Below, in pieces: positions 28,327-38,482 of a stretch of DNA of 64,000 nt. How positions within the stretch are numbered: the stretch's first letter is position 1; each line of letters starts with the position of its first letter. Made by a program: the position numbers and the translations under genes. Source of the stretch: Limnochorda pilosa (GTDB lineage Bacteria > Bacillota > Limnochordia > Limnochordales > Limnochordaceae); assembly GCF_001544015.1 (NCBI RefSeq), contig NZ_AP014924.1:1302001-1366000 (forward strand). Direction: 5' to 3'. Under the pieces are notes generated by a model. The model had not been told where the DNA came from and made no database searches. It was given only the letters and a program-made list of their open reading frames with translations.

Positions 28327-29982
28327 GTGCGGGCACGGGTGCTGGTGGCGGACACGCTGGATGCGGCGGGGGTGGAGAGGCTCCGGGCCGAGCCTGAGCT
28401 GGAGGTGGAGGTGCGCACGGGGCTGGGCCGGGAGGCGCTTGTGGAGGCGATCCCGGCGTACGACGGGCTGGTGGTCCGCTCCTCGACGCAGGTGACGGCC
28501 GAGGTCCTTGAGGCCGGCAAGCGGCTGCGGGTGGTGGGCCGGGCCGGGGTGGGCGTGGACAACATCGACGTGGAGGCGGCCACCCGGCGGGGCGTGCTGG
28601 TGGTGAACGCCCCCGAAGGGAACACCCTGGCTGCGGCGGAGCACACCCTGGCCATGCTGCTGGCCGCGGCCCGCTGGATCCCCCAGGCCCACGCCAGCCT
28701 GGTGCGGGACCACCAGTGGGACCGGAAGCGGTTCATGGGCGTGCAGCTCCAGGGCAAGGTGCTGGGCGTGGTTGGGCTGGGCCGCATCGGCAGCGAGGTG
28801 GCCCGCAGGGCCCGGGCGCTGGGCATGCGGGTCTTGGCCTACGATCCCTTCATCGGCCCGGAGCGGGCGGGGGAGCTGGGGGTGGAGCTGCGGGAGCTGG
28901 AGGCCATCTACCCGGAGGCCGACGCGTTCACGCTCCACACGCCGCTCACCGAGCAGACCCGCCACCTCCTGGGTGCGGAGGCCTTCGCCCGCATGAAGCG
29001 GGGGGTCATCCTGGTCAACTGCGCCCGGGGCGGCCTGGTGGACGAGGCAGCCTTGCTTGCGGCGCTGGAGTCCGGGCAGGTGCGGGCGGCGGCCCTGGAC
29101 GTCTTCGAGGAGGAGCCGCCCCGCTCGAGCCCCTTGCTGGAGCATCCGCACGTGGTGGCCACCCCCCATCTGGGCGCCTCCACCCACGAAGCGCAGCTCC
29201 ACGTGGCGCTGGAGATCGCCGAGCAGGTGGCCCGGGCCCTCAAGGGCGAGCCCGTGGCTCACGCCGTCAACGCGCCGGGGCTGCCGCCGGAGCTGGCCCG
29301 GCAGCTGGAGCCTTACGTGCGGCTGGCCCAGAAGCTGGGCGAGCTCTTCACGGGCTGGGCGTCGGGGGCTGGGGCCTTCTGGCCCCGGGTGGAGGTGGTC
29401 TACTCAGGAAGCATCGCCTCCCGGGACGTGCGCCCCCTCACCAACGCCCTCCTGGTAGGCCTGCTGCAGCCGGTGCTGCAGGAGGCGGTGAACGCGGTCA
29501 ACGCCCCCGTCCTGGCCCGGCAAAGGCAGTTGCGGGTGAACGAGGTCCGGGAGGCCGACGGGGGCGGGCCAGGCCGCATCACCGTCCGGGCCGGGGGCGA
29601 TGCACCCGGCTCCGAGGGGTTGCGGGGAGGCGCAGAGGCGGCTCCGGTGGGGGGGCGGAGCAGCGGGCCGCCCCAGGTGTCGGGCACTGTGGACGACGCG
29701 GGGCGGCCCATCCTCGTGGCTGTGGACGGGTATCCCGTGCACGTCTCTTCCACGGGCCACGTGCTCCTGGCGTACAACCGGGACCAGCCCGGGGTGATCG
29801 GAGCCGTGGGCACGCTGCTCGGCCAGTCCGGGGTGAACATCGCCTTCATGCAGGTGGGCCGCAGGCGCCCCGGCGAGGAGGCGGTGATGGTGCTGGGGCT
29901 CGACAACCCCATCCCGGACCCGGTAGCCCGGCGGCTGAGGGAGTTCGATGAGCTCTGGCACGTGGTCATCGCACGCTGGTAG
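28327..29982 (+). CDS. serA: D-3-phosphoglycerate dehydrogenase
   Basis: 551 residues. First committed step of serine synthesis. Domain order: substrate-binding part, nucleotide-binding part ([18 protein letters not shown]; the catalytic arginine in [20 protein letters not shown]), an intermediate regulatory domain, and a C-terminal ACT domain ([20 protein letters not shown]). A low-complexity insert ([20 protein letters not shown]) sits in the linker before [14 protein letters not shown] 28327 follows AGGGGGAGA. It lies between ilvC and leuA on the same strand, an unusual place for a serine gene. Confidence 0.93.
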   Translation: MRARVLVADTLDAAGVERLRAEPELEVEVRTGLGREALVEAIPAYDGLVVRSSTQVTAEVLEAGKRLRVVGRAGVGVDNIDVEAATRRGVLVVNAPEGNTLAAAEHTLAMLLAAARWIPQAHASLVRDHQWDRKRFMGVQLQGKVLGVVGLGRIGSEVARRARALGMRVLAYDPFIGPERAGELGVELRELEAIYPEADAFTLHTPLTEQTRHLLGAEAFARMKRGVILVNCARGGLVDEAALLAALESGQVRAAALDVFEEEPPRSSPLLEHPHVVATPHLGASTHEAQLHVALEIAEQVARALKGEPVAHAVNAPGLPPELARQLEPYVRLAQKLGELFTGWASGAGAFWPRVEVVYSGSIASRDVRPLTNALLVGLLQPVLQEAVNAVNAPVLARQRQLRVNEVREADGGGPGRITVRAGGDAPGSEGLRGGAEAAPVGGRSSGPPQVSGTVDDAGRPILVAVDGYPVHVSSTGHVLLAYNRDQPGVIGAVGTLLGQSGVNIAFMQVGRRRPGEEAVMVLGLDNPIPDPVARRLREFDELWHVVIARW

Positions 29983-30037
29983 GAGCGAAGGAACGGTGCG
30001 CCAGCGGAGGGTGGGGGACACGGAAAGGAGCGCGACG

Positions 30038-31687
30038 ATGATGGAACGGGTACGGATCTTCGACACGACCTTGAGGGACGGCGAGCAGTCGCCTGGCTTC
30101 AGCATGAACCAGGAGGAGAAGCTGCAGCTGGCGAGGCAGCTCGCCCGGCTTCAGGTGGATGTGATCGAGGCCGGGTTCCCCATCGCCTCGCCGGGGGATT
30201 TCGAGGGCGTGCGCGCGGTCGCCCGGGAGGTCCGGGGCCCCGTGATCGCCGCCCTGGCCAGGACCCACCCCGCGGACGTCGAGGCCGCGGCCCGGGCCCT
30301 GGAGCCTGCGGAGCGAGCCCGGATCCACACCTTCATCGCCACCTCGCCCATCCACATGCGCCACAAGCTGCGCAAGGAGCCCGACGAGGTGGTGGAGATG
30401 GCCGTCAAGGCCGTGGCACAGGCCCGCCGCTACGTGGACGACGTGGAGTTCTCGGCCGAGGACGCCACCCGCAGTGACTGGGATTTCCTGGTGCGGGTCT
30501 TCAGCGCCGCGCTGGGGGCGGGGGCCACCACCCTGAACGTTCCCGACACCGTGGGCTACACGACCCCCGAGGAGTATGCCGCCCTGATCCAGCACCTGCG
30601 GGAGGAAATCCCCGGGTGCGACCGGGCGGTCCTCAGCGTCCACACCCACGACGACCTGGGGCTGGCGGTGGCCAACGCCCTGGCCGCGGTCCAGGCGGGC
30701 GCACGGCAGGTGGAGGGGACGATCAACGGCATCGGAGAGCGGGCGGGCAACTGCTCGCTGGAAGAGGTCGTCATGGCCCTCCGCACCCGGCACGATCGGA
30801 TGCCCTACGACACCGGCGTGGAGACCACCCAGATCTACCCCACCAGCCGCCTGCTGGTGGCCCTCACCGGCGTGGAGGTGCAGCCCAACAAGGCCATCGT
30901 GGGCGCCAACGCCTTCGCCCACGAGGCGGGCATCCACCAGGACGGGGTTCTCAAGGAGCGGAGCACCTACGAGATCATGACGCCCCAGTCCATCGGCCTG
31001 GCGCGCAACCGGCTGGTGCTGGGAAAGCACTCGGGGCGCCACGCCGTGCGGGCGCGCCTGGACGAGCTGGGCTTCCACCTGGCCCAGGAGGAGCTTGAGC
31101 GCGTCTACCAGCGTTTCCTGGAGGTCGCCGATCGAAAGAAGGTGGTCACCGACGGGGACCTGGCGGCGCTCGCGGGCGACGAGGCCCATCCCGCCCAGGA
31201 GCAGGTGCAGCTGGTTCACTTCCAGGTCAGCACCGGCACCGGGGTGGAGCCCATGGCCTCCGTGCGGCTCCAGCGGGGTGAGGAGGTGCTCCGGGCGGCC
31301 GCGAGCGGCGACGGCCCCGTGGACGCCCTCTACCGGGCCATGGATCAGGTCCTGGGCCTCGGCGTGGAGCTCGCCCACTACCAGCTCCAGGCCACCGGTG
31401 AGGGCCGCGACGCGCTGGGGCAGGTCACCGTGCGGCTGCGGCGACGGAGCCCCGAGGAAGCCCGCGGTCAGCAGGCGGGAAACGGCGGGACGAGCAACGG
31501 CGCTCACCTTGGCGCCGGCACCGATCTCGCCGACAGCGAGCCCGCCGGCCGGGAGTACGTGGGGCACGGCTCCAGCACCGACATTCTCGAGGCCAGCGCC
31601 CGGGCGTACCTGCAGGCGGTGAACAAGCTGCTGGCGGACCAGGCCTCGGCCGCCTCCACGGTTCAGGCCGCCTCGGAGGCCGTCTGA
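30038..31687 (+). CDS. leuA: 2-isopropylmalate synthase
   Basis: 549 residues. It condenses 2-oxoisovalerate with acetyl-CoA, the first leucine step. TIM-barrel motifs: [36 protein letters not shown] and [18 protein letters not shown]. The C-terminal allosteric domain carries a Gly/Asn-rich insert ([17 protein letters not shown]) before the conserved end [19 protein letters not shown]. The first of two adjacent ATGs (30038) has AAGGAG at eight bases. It lies one base before leuB. Confidence 0.93.
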   Translation: MMERVRIFDTTLRDGEQSPGFSMNQEEKLQLARQLARLQVDVIEAGFPIASPGDFEGVRAVAREVRGPVIAALARTHPADVEAAARALEPAERARIHTFIATSPIHMRHKLRKEPDEVVEMAVKAVAQARRYVDDVEFSAEDATRSDWDFLVRVFSAALGAGATTLNVPDTVGYTTPEEYAALIQHLREEIPGCDRAVLSVHTHDDLGLAVANALAAVQAGARQVEGTINGIGERAGNCSLEEVVMALRTRHDRMPYDTGVETTQIYPTSRLLVALTGVEVQPNKAIVGANAFAHEAGIHQDGVLKERSTYEIMTPQSIGLARNRLVLGKHSGRHAVRARLDELGFHLAQEELERVYQRFLEVADRKKVVTDGDLAALAGDEAHPAQEQVQLVHFQVSTGTGVEPMASVRLQRGEEVLRAAASGDGPVDALYRAMDQVLGLGVELAHYQLQATGEGRDALGQVTVRLRRRSPEEARGQQAGNGGTSNGAHLGAGTDLADSEPAGREYVGHGSSTDILEASARAYLQAVNKLLADQASAASTVQAASEAV

Positions 31688-31688
31688 G

Positions 31689-32849
31689 ATGGGTCCTGCG
31701 GGGGAACGAAGCTCTTCTGAGACGGCCCGAGCAGGCGGCTCCGGCCCGGGGGGCTCCCAAGCCGGAGAGCCCGCCGTCCTGCTGCTTCCGGGGGATGGCA
31801 TCGGCCCCGAGGTGGTGGAGGCCGCCCGCCGGGTGCTGGAGGCGGCCGCCCACGCCCATGGCCTGAGGATCCGGTTCGATGAGGTGCTCATCGGCGGGGC
31901 GGCCATCGATCAGGCGGGCGACCCCTTGCCGGAGGCCACCCTGGAGAAGGCCCGCAGGGCCCGGGCGGTGCTCCTGGGTGCCGTGGGCGGCCCTGCCTGG
32001 GACGACCTGCCGGTGGATCGGCGTCCCGAGAAGGGGCTGCTGCGCCTGCGCCAGGCCCTGGGGCTCTTCGCCAACATCCGACCGCTGCCTGGGTTCGTGG
32101 CCGCCTACGGGCGCTCACCCCTGAAGCCGGAGCTGCTTCGGGGGGTGGACCTGGTGGTGGTGCGGGAGCTGACGGGAGGCCTCTACTACGGTCCCCGGGC
32201 CCGCAGGGCACTGGAGGAGGGCGGCGAGGAAGCCTACGACACCCTCCTCTACCGCACCCACGAGATCGAGCGGGTGGCCCGGGTGGCCTTCGACCTGGCC
32301 CGTACCCGCCGGCCCGTGGGCCAGCGCCGGGTGGCCTCCATCGACAAGGCCAACGTCCTCACCAGCTCCCAGCTCTGGCGGGAGACGGTGCGCCGCGTCG
32401 CCGCCGACTATCCGGACGTGACCCTCGAACACCTCTACGTGGACAACGCGGCCATGCAGCTCGTCCGGGACCCGGGCCGCTTCGACGTCCTCCTCACCGG
32501 CAACCTCTTCGGCGATATCCTGAGCGACGAGGCCGCCGCCCTGGCGGGTTCCCTGGGCGTCCTGCCCTCGGCCAGCCTCGGCGGCCCGGTGCCGCTCTTC
32601 GAGCCGGTCCACGGCAGCGCGCCGGACCTGGCGGGCCGGGGTGTGGCCAACCCCGTAGGAACCATCCTGAGCGCGGCCCTCCTCTTCCGCTACGCCCTGG
32701 GGCATGAGGCCGCCGCCGCGATGATCGAGCGGGCCGTGGAGCAGGCCCTGGCCGATGGGGCCCGCACCGCGGACTTGGCGGGCGAGGGTGAGGGGGCCCT
32801 CGCCACCGAGGAGATGACGGCGGCGATCCTCGAACGGCTGCGGGTGTGA
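31689..32849 (+). CDS. leuB: 3-isopropylmalate dehydrogenase
   Basis: 386 residues. It oxidatively decarboxylates 3-isopropylmalate. Motifs: LLPGDGIGPEVVEAARRVL, VRELTGGLYYGPRARRAL, and the metal/substrate region LTGNLFGDILSDEAAALAG with EPVHGSAPDLAGRGVANP. ATG 31689 follows GGAGG by nine bases. About 28 extra N-terminal residues precede the core. No leuC or leuD lies nearby, so isopropylmalate isomerase must be encoded elsewhere. Confidence 0.95.
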   Translation: MGPAGERSSSETARAGGSGPGGSQAGEPAVLLLPGDGIGPEVVEAARRVLEAAAHAHGLRIRFDEVLIGGAAIDQAGDPLPEATLEKARRARAVLLGAVGGPAWDDLPVDRRPEKGLLRLRQALGLFANIRPLPGFVAAYGRSPLKPELLRGVDLVVVRELTGGLYYGPRARRALEEGGEEAYDTLLYRTHEIERVARVAFDLARTRRPVGQRRVASIDKANVLTSSQLWRETVRRVAADYPDVTLEHLYVDNAAMQLVRDPGRFDVLLTGNLFGDILSDEAAALAGSLGVLPSASLGGPVPLFEPVHGSAPDLAGRGVANPVGTILSAALLFRYALGHEAAAAMIERAVEQALADGARTADLAGEGEGALATEEMTAAILERLRV

Positions 32850-32921
32850 GGACGCGCCCCGGACCCGCCTCCATCGGTGGAGACCCTTCGGTGCCCGGCG
32901 AGTTGAAAGGAGGCGAAGGAG

Positions 32922-34544
32922 ATGAGCGCTAACCTACGGGACGCGGTCTACCTCTATGACACCACGCTCCGGGACGGTACCCAGGGAGAGGGCATCTCCC
33001 TCTCGGTGGAGGATAAGCTTGCCCTTCTCCGGTTCCTGGACACCTTCGGCGTCGCCTACGTGGAGGGCGGGTGGCCCGGCTCGAACCCCAAGGACCTGGA
33101 GTTCTTCCGGCGGGCGGGGGACGTACCGCTCCAGCGCGCCCGCCTCGCGGCCTTCGGTTCCACCCGCCGGCCGGGCTCGGCCTGTGACGATGATCCCAAC
33201 CTGGCCGCCCTCCTGGAGGCCGGCACACCGGTGGTGACCCTCTTCGGGAAGAGTTGGGACCTGCACGTCACCCAGGCCCTGCGCACCAGCTTGGAAGAGA
33301 ACCTGGCCATGATCCGGGAGAGCGTGGCCCACATGGCGGGCCAGGGCCGTGAGGTTGTCTACGACGCCGAGCACTTCTTCGATGGCTACCTGCGGAACCC
33401 CGAGTACGCCTGGGCCACCCTCCGGGCGGCCCGGGAAGGCGGCGCCCGCTGGATCGTGCTCTGCGACACCAACGGCGGCACCCTTCCCCACGAGATCGAG
33501 CGCATCACCGCCGAGGTGGCCCGCCGGCTGGACGTGCCGCTGGGGATCCACTGCCACAACGACTCGGGCGTGGCGGTGGCCAACTCCCTGGCCGCGGTGC
33601 GGGCCGGCGCCCGGCAGGTGCAGGGGACGATCAACGGGTTGGGCGAGCGTACCGGAAACGCCGACCTGGTGACGATCCTACCCAACCTGGCGCTGAAGCT
33701 GGGGTACCGCCTGGTGCCCGAGCCCCAGATGGAGCGGCTTCAGGAACTCTCCCGAACCGTGAGCGAGCGGGTGAACCGCCCCCCCGATCCCTTCCACCCC
33801 TTCGTGGGCGAGAGCGCCTTCGCCCACAAGGGCGGCATCCACGTGAGCGCCGTCCGCCGCCAACCCGAGACGTACGAGCACGTGCCGCCCGAGCGCGTCG
33901 GCAACCGCCGGCGGGTGCTGGTGTCGGAGCTCTCGGGGGCCAGCAACGTTCTGTACAAGGCGCGCGAGTACGGCCTCGAGTTGGACCCGGAGACCCCCGT
34001 GGTGCGGGACCTGCTGCGCCACGTCAAGGAGCTGGAGCATCAGGGCTACCACTTCGAAGCGGGCGAGGCCTCCTTCGAGCTGCTGCTGCGGCGGGCCTTG
34101 GGGCTGGTACCGCCCTTCTTTACGCTGGAAGGGTTCCGTCTCACGGTAGCCAAGGGCGGCCCCGATGGTACTCCCGGTCCCGACGCCGAGGCGACCATCC
34201 GGCTGCGGGTGGGGTCGGAGCGCATCCACACCGCGGCTTCGGGCAACGGACCCGTCAACGCCCTGGACCACGCCCTGCGCAAGGCCCTGCTCCCGGTCTA
34301 CCCCACCCTCGCCTCCTTCCGGCTGGTGGACTACAAGGTTCGGGTGCTGGACGGCCAGGCCGGCACCGCGGCCCGGGTGCGGGTGCTCATCGAGACCGCG
34401 GCCGACTCGACCCGGTGGGGTACCGTGGGCGTCTCCACCAACATCATCGAGGCCAGCTGGCTGGCGCTGGTGGACAGCGTCGAGTACGGGCTGATGAAGA
34501 TGCAGGTCGAGCGGCCGGGCAATTGGGCGGTGTCGACCGGTTAG
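32922..34544 (+). CDS. cimA: (R)-citramalate synthase
   Basis: 540 residues. It condenses pyruvate and acetyl-CoA to citramalate, the threonine-independent route to isoleucine. It differs from leuA in the family-specific front LYDTTLRDGTQGEGISLSVE, FGVAYVEGGWPGSNPKD and TLFGKSWDLHV. It shares HCHNDSGVAVANSLAAVRAG and GTINGLGERTGNADL with the wider family, and has the regulatory C-terminal domain. ATG 32922 follows AAAGGAGG. It closes the branched-chain operon, so 2-oxobutyrate could be supplied through citramalate by the leucine-type enzymes. Confidence 0.93.
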   Translation: MSANLRDAVYLYDTTLRDGTQGEGISLSVEDKLALLRFLDTFGVAYVEGGWPGSNPKDLEFFRRAGDVPLQRARLAAFGSTRRPGSACDDDPNLAALLEAGTPVVTLFGKSWDLHVTQALRTSLEENLAMIRESVAHMAGQGREVVYDAEHFFDGYLRNPEYAWATLRAAREGGARWIVLCDTNGGTLPHEIERITAEVARRLDVPLGIHCHNDSGVAVANSLAAVRAGARQVQGTINGLGERTGNADLVTILPNLALKLGYRLVPEPQMERLQELSRTVSERVNRPPDPFHPFVGESAFAHKGGIHVSAVRRQPETYEHVPPERVGNRRRVLVSELSGASNVLYKAREYGLELDPETPVVRDLLRHVKELEHQGYHFEAGEASFELLLRRALGLVPPFFTLEGFRLTVAKGGPDGTPGPDAEATIRLRVGSERIHTAASGNGPVNALDHALRKALLPVYPTLASFRLVDYKVRVLDGQAGTAARVRVLIETAADSTRWGTVGVSTNIIEASWLALVDSVEYGLMKMQVERPGNWAVSTG

Positions 34545-34776
34545 GCCGAAGGTACGGGTAATGGCGGGCTGACCCGGCCGTGCCCCCAGTCTGAAGTCCC
34601 TGCACCTTATCGCCGCCTCGGCCATAAGCTCCCATCCTGGAAGGGATTCGGCCTGCAGGCAGCGAAAGGCGGACCCGGCGCGCTGGCAAGCTATGGGCGG
34701 GGCGTACGAAGCGGGCGTCGGGATCGCCGCGACGAGGGGACGCGCGGCCTGCGGGCGCCGGGCAGAGGTGGCACGG

Positions 34777-36126
34777 GTGGGGCGACTCTTTGGAACGGAT
34801 GGGGTTCGGGGCGTGGCCAACCGGGAGCTGACACCTGAACTGGCCTTCCGGCTCGGCCGGGCGGCGGCGCAGGTGGTGGCGCATCGGGGAAGCGGGCGCC
34901 CAAGGGTAGGGATCGGAAGAGACACGCGCTCGTCGGGGGAGATGCTGCAGGCGGCCCTCGCGGCCGGCCTCGCGTCGGCGGGGTGCGACGTAGAGCTGCT
35001 GGGCGTCGTTCCCACGCCGGGCGTGGCCGCGCTCACGGGTCTCCTGGGCCTCCAGGCGGGGGCGGTCATCTCCGCCTCCCACAACCCCGCCGAGGACAAC
35101 GGGATCAAGTTCTTCGGGCCCGACGGCTACAAGCTGCCCGACGACGACGAGGCAGCCATCGAGGCCCTCTGCGAAGCCGGCGAGGACCGTGGCCCGCGGC
35201 CCGTCGGCGCCCGGGTGGGGCGGATCGAGCACCGGGAGGACGCCAACGAGCGCTACATCGACTTCCTCCTTCGGAAGGTGCCGGTGGATCTCTCCGGCAT
35301 GCGGCTCGTGGTGGACTGCGCCAACGGCGCCGCGTACCGAACCGCGCCCGAAGTGCTCAGGCGGTTGGGGGCGGAGGTGATCGCCCTCAACGTCGAGCCC
35401 GACGGCAGCAACATCAACGTGGAGTGCGGCTCCACCCATCCCGAGGTCATCCAGCAGGCGGTGGTGGAGCACGGGGCCCACGCCGGCTTCGCCCACGACG
35501 GCGACGCGGACCGGCTCATCGCCGCGGACGCCCTGGGCCGCCTGCTGGACGGCGACCGGACCCTTGCCATCTGCGCGATCCACCTGGCCGAACGGGGGCG
35601 GCTGCGGGGAGGGGCGGTGGCCGCTACCCGGTACAGCAACCTGGGACTCGCTCACACCCTCGAGCGGTACGGCGTTCGGGTCATCGCTACCGACGCCGGC
35701 GACCGGCAGGTCCTCGCGGCCATGCTCGAGCACGGCCTCGTGCTGGGCGGGGAGCAGTCGGGGCACGTCATCTTCCTGGAGGAGACCACCACCGGCGACG
35801 GCATCCTCACGGCCTTGAAGCTGCTGCAGGTCGTGCGCGAGCGGGAGACGCCGCTGGCCGAGCTGCGCGACTGGATGCACGAGGTGCCCCAGCACCTGGA
35901 GAACGTCCGCGTTGCCCACAAGGAACGCCTGGAGGAATCGGAGGCGTGCCGGGCCGTCATCGCCGAGGCGGCCGAGCGCCTGGGAGAGCGGGGACGCATC
36001 TTCGTCCGGGCTTCGGGCACCGAGCCGGTGATCCGGGTGCTGCTGGAAGGCGAGGACCCGACCTTGCTGCACGAGCTGGCCGACCGGGTGGGGGGCGCGA
36101 TCCGCCGCGAGCTTGGGGAAGCCTAA
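34777..36126 (+). CDS. glmM: Phosphoglucosamine mutase
   Basis: 449 residues, the usual length. It interconverts glucosamine-6-P and glucosamine-1-P for peptidoglycan precursors. Motifs: RLFGTDGVRGVANRELTP, the phosphoserine loop ISASHNPAEDNGIKFFGPDG (Ser101), the metal loop FAHDGDADRLIAAD, and the phosphate-binding RASGTEPVIRVLLEG. GTG 34777 is taken as start because the protein then begins VGRLFGTDGVRG as in the family, with GAGGTG six bases upstream; the frame is open further upstream. The 232-base gap ahead has no gene. A small dyad CTTAT...ATAAG (34604-34628) is all I noticed there. Confidence 0.93.
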   Translation: MGRLFGTDGVRGVANRELTPELAFRLGRAAAQVVAHRGSGRPRVGIGRDTRSSGEMLQAALAAGLASAGCDVELLGVVPTPGVAALTGLLGLQAGAVISASHNPAEDNGIKFFGPDGYKLPDDDEAAIEALCEAGEDRGPRPVGARVGRIEHREDANERYIDFLLRKVPVDLSGMRLVVDCANGAAYRTAPEVLRRLGAEVIALNVEPDGSNINVECGSTHPEVIQQAVVEHGAHAGFAHDGDADRLIAADALGRLLDGDRTLAICAIHLAERGRLRGGAVAATRYSNLGLAHTLERYGVRVIATDAGDRQVLAAMLEHGLVLGGEQSGHVIFLEETTTGDGILTALKLLQVVRERETPLAELRDWMHEVPQHLENVRVAHKERLEESEACRAVIAEAAERLGERGRIFVRASGTEPVIRVLLEGEDPTLLHELADRVGGAIRRELGEA

Positions 36127-36159
36127 CTCCGGGCGGGGTGGCGCCCGGGGGGAATGGGG

Positions 36160-37986
36160 ATGTGCGGCATCATGGGGTTCACCGGTGAGCGGCCGGCGGC
36201 CCCCGAGCTCCTGGCAGGCTTGGAACGGTTGGAATACCGCGGCTACGACTCCGCCGGCCTCGCGGTGACCTCCTCCGCCGGGCTCCAGATCCGCCGGGTG
36301 GTGGGGCGGGTGGAGGCGCTGGCCCGCCTGCTGGAGCAGGACCCGGTGGCGGGCGCCGCCGGCATCGGACACACCCGCTGGGCCACCCACGGGCGCGCCA
36401 GCGTGGAGAACGCGCACCCCCAGACCGACTGCGACGGGACCCTCGCGGTCGTTCACAACGGCATCATCGAAAACCAGGAGGAGCTCAGGGCCGGGCTGGA
36501 GGATCGGGGCCACCGCTTCCGCTCCCAGACCGACACGGAGGTGGTCGCCCACCTGCTGGAGGAGGAGGCCGACGCCCCGCCCATGGAGGCCCTCCAGAAG
36601 GTCCTGCAGCAGGTGCGGGGCTCCTACGCCCTGGCGGTGATCTGGGGCCGGCGTCCGGGCCTCATCGTGGCCGCCCGCCACCGAAGCCCCCTCTGGGTGG
36701 GGCAGGATCAGGAGGCGGCGTGGCTCGCCTCGGACGTGCAGCCCCTCCTGGGGGGAGCCCGGGAGCTTTACCCTCTGGACGAGGACGAGCTCGCGCTCCT
36801 CACGCCGGGGAAGGCCCAGATCGTCACCCGGGACGGAGAGCCGGTGGAGCGGCAGCCCGACAAGAGCCCGCCCGAGGTGGCCGCAGCCGGCAAGGGCGAG
36901 TTCGCCCACTTCATGCTGAAGGAGATCCACGAGGCCCCCCGGGCCGTGGCCCGCACCCTGGAAGGGCACGTGGACTGGAGCCGGGGCCGGGTGGCCGAGG
37001 GTCTCCTCCTGCCCGGCGGGCAGCGGCGGGGCTTGCGGCGGCTCTGGCTTGCAGGGATGGGCACCGCCTACCATGCCTGCCTGCTGGGCGCGTGGTGGGT
37101 GGAGCAGATCGCCGGAATCCCAGCCCGCGCCGTCCTGGCCAGCGACTTCCGCGACGACCCGCCCCGGGAAGGCGAGGGCGAGCGCGGCCTGCTGGTGGCC
37201 GTCAGCCAGTCGGGCGAGACGGCCGACACCCTGGAGGCGGCCCGGGCCGCACAGGCGCGAGGAATCCCGGTCTACGCCCTCTGCAACGTGCCGGGGAGCA
37301 CCCTCGCCCGCCTGGCCGACCGGGTCCTCATGACCCGGGCCGGGACCGAGGTGGCCGTAGCCGCCACCAAGAGCTACGTCGCCCAGATGGTGGGCCTCCT
37401 CCTCCTGGCCCTTGCCCTGGCGGAGGGCGAGGAGGGCCGGGTCCGGCGGAGCCAGGTTCTGGACGGGCTCGCGTCCAGTGTGGAGGCGGTCTCCCGCAGC
37501 CTGGCGCTGGAGCCGGCCATGGCGGACCTTTCCCGGCGCCTGGTTCGGGAACGCGCCGTCTATCTGGTGGGGCGGGGACCGGATCATGCCGCCACCCTCG
37601 AGGCCGCGCTGAAGCTGAAGGAGGTCGCTTACCTCCACGCCGAGGCCATGGCCGCCGCGGAGCTGAAGCACGGTTCCCTGGCGTTGATCGAGGAAGGCAC
37701 CGCGCTCCTGGCCCTCAGCGGCCGCGCCCACCTGGCCGCCCGTCTGGCTTCCAACCTGCGGGAGGCCGCCTCCCGGGGCGCCGACGTCTTCGTGTGGACG
37801 CACCTGGACGGCGCCCCCTTCCAAGCAGCCCGCCGGACCTACCGCCTGCCCGATCCGGGCCACGAGCTCCTCGCCCCGCTGGTGCAGGCGCCGCCGCTTC
37901 AGCTCCTGGCCTACTACGTGGGCCTGGGCCGGGGCACCGAGATCGATCGCCCCCGCAACCTGGCCAAGAGCGTCACCGTGGAGTGA
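36160..37986 (+). CDS. glmS: Glutamine-fructose-6-phosphate aminotransferase
   Basis: 608 residues. It makes glucosamine-6-phosphate from fructose-6-P and glutamine. The glutaminase domain starts MCGIMGFTG, with Cys2 the nucleophile after Met removal, so ATG 36160 is the start and not the in-frame ATG two codons earlier. Two SIS sugar-isomerase domains follow (GMGTAYHACLLGAWWVEQIA, AVSQSGETADTLEAAR, VGRGPDHAATLEAALKLKE), ending in RNLAKSVTVE. Only 33 bases separate it from glmM, leaving no room for a glmS ribozyme. Confidence 0.96.
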   Translation: MCGIMGFTGERPAAPELLAGLERLEYRGYDSAGLAVTSSAGLQIRRVVGRVEALARLLEQDPVAGAAGIGHTRWATHGRASVENAHPQTDCDGTLAVVHNGIIENQEELRAGLEDRGHRFRSQTDTEVVAHLLEEEADAPPMEALQKVLQQVRGSYALAVIWGRRPGLIVAARHRSPLWVGQDQEAAWLASDVQPLLGGARELYPLDEDELALLTPGKAQIVTRDGEPVERQPDKSPPEVAAAGKGEFAHFMLKEIHEAPRAVARTLEGHVDWSRGRVAEGLLLPGGQRRGLRRLWLAGMGTAYHACLLGAWWVEQIAGIPARAVLASDFRDDPPREGEGERGLLVAVSQSGETADTLEAARAAQARGIPVYALCNVPGSTLARLADRVLMTRAGTEVAVAATKSYVAQMVGLLLLALALAEGEEGRVRRSQVLDGLASSVEAVSRSLALEPAMADLSRRLVRERAVYLVGRGPDHAATLEAALKLKEVAYLHAEAMAAAELKHGSLALIEEGTALLALSGRAHLAARLASNLREAASRGADVFVWTHLDGAPFQAARRTYRLPDPGHELLAPLVQAPPLQLLAYYVGLGRGTEIDRPRNLAKSVTVE

Positions 37987-38069
37987 GAGGGATTCCGCCG
38001 CCGGGGGCGTAGCCACTCCTGGAAGAACGAATCATCGCCGGGCGGCGCCCGGACGGGGGGCCTGCCAGC

Positions 38070-38471
38070 CTGGAGATCATCGGAATCGGTGTGGACCTGA
38101 TCGAGGTGGCCCGCATCCGGGCAGCCTGGAACCGCTTCGGCGACCGCTTCCTGAACCGGATCTTCGCCGCAGGCGAGCGGGCCTACGCGTTGAGCCGGCC
38201 GGACCCCGCGGAGTCCCTGGCCGCCCGTTTCGCGGCCAAGGAGTCGGTGATGAAGGCCCTGGGAACGGGCCGGCATGGGGTGAGCTGGCGGGAGATCGAG
38301 GTGGTGCGGGCGCCCGGTGGGCGCCCGGGCATCGCCCTCTCCGGGAGGACCCGCGCTCTGGCCCGGCTGCTGGGAGTGGCCGCCTGGCAGCTCTCCCTCA
38401 GCCACAACCGGGAGCAGGCGCTGGCCCAGGCCATCGCCCTGGGAGAGGCCGGCGTGGGCCGCAAGCGGTAG
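38070..38471 (+). CDS. acpS: Holo-[acyl-carrier-protein] synthase with probable CTG start
   Basis: About 133 residues. It transfers 4'-phosphopantetheine from CoA to acyl carrier protein. The family N-terminus IIGIGVDLIEVARI and the second magnesium motif ARFAAKESVMKALGTG are intact. The first ATG/GTG/TTG in frame is GTG 38091, which would cut off the IIGIG strand. Upstream to the stop at 38010 there is no standard start codon, only CTG 38019 and CTG 38070. I take CTG 38070, seven codons before the Val-Asp, with a G-run (38055-38060) upstream. The start is inferred, the family is clear. It follows glmS and precedes nnr. Confidence 0.85.
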   Translation: MEIIGIGVDLIEVARIRAAWNRFGDRFLNRIFAAGERAYALSRPDPAESLAARFAAKESVMKALGTGRHGVSWREIEVVRAPGGRPGIALSGRTRALARLLGVAAWQLSLSHNREQALAQAIALGEAGVGRKR

Positions 38472-38482
38472 GGGGTGGCGAA

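Noticed and set aside
29983-30037. A second T-box ahead of leuA, suggested by GGAGGGTGGGGG
   Set aside because: The antiterminator core GGTGG-ACCGCG and any terminator are missing, and only 55 bases are available.
36127-36159. glmS ribozyme ahead of glmS
   Set aside because: Only 33 bases lie between glmM and glmS, far too short for the ribozyme.
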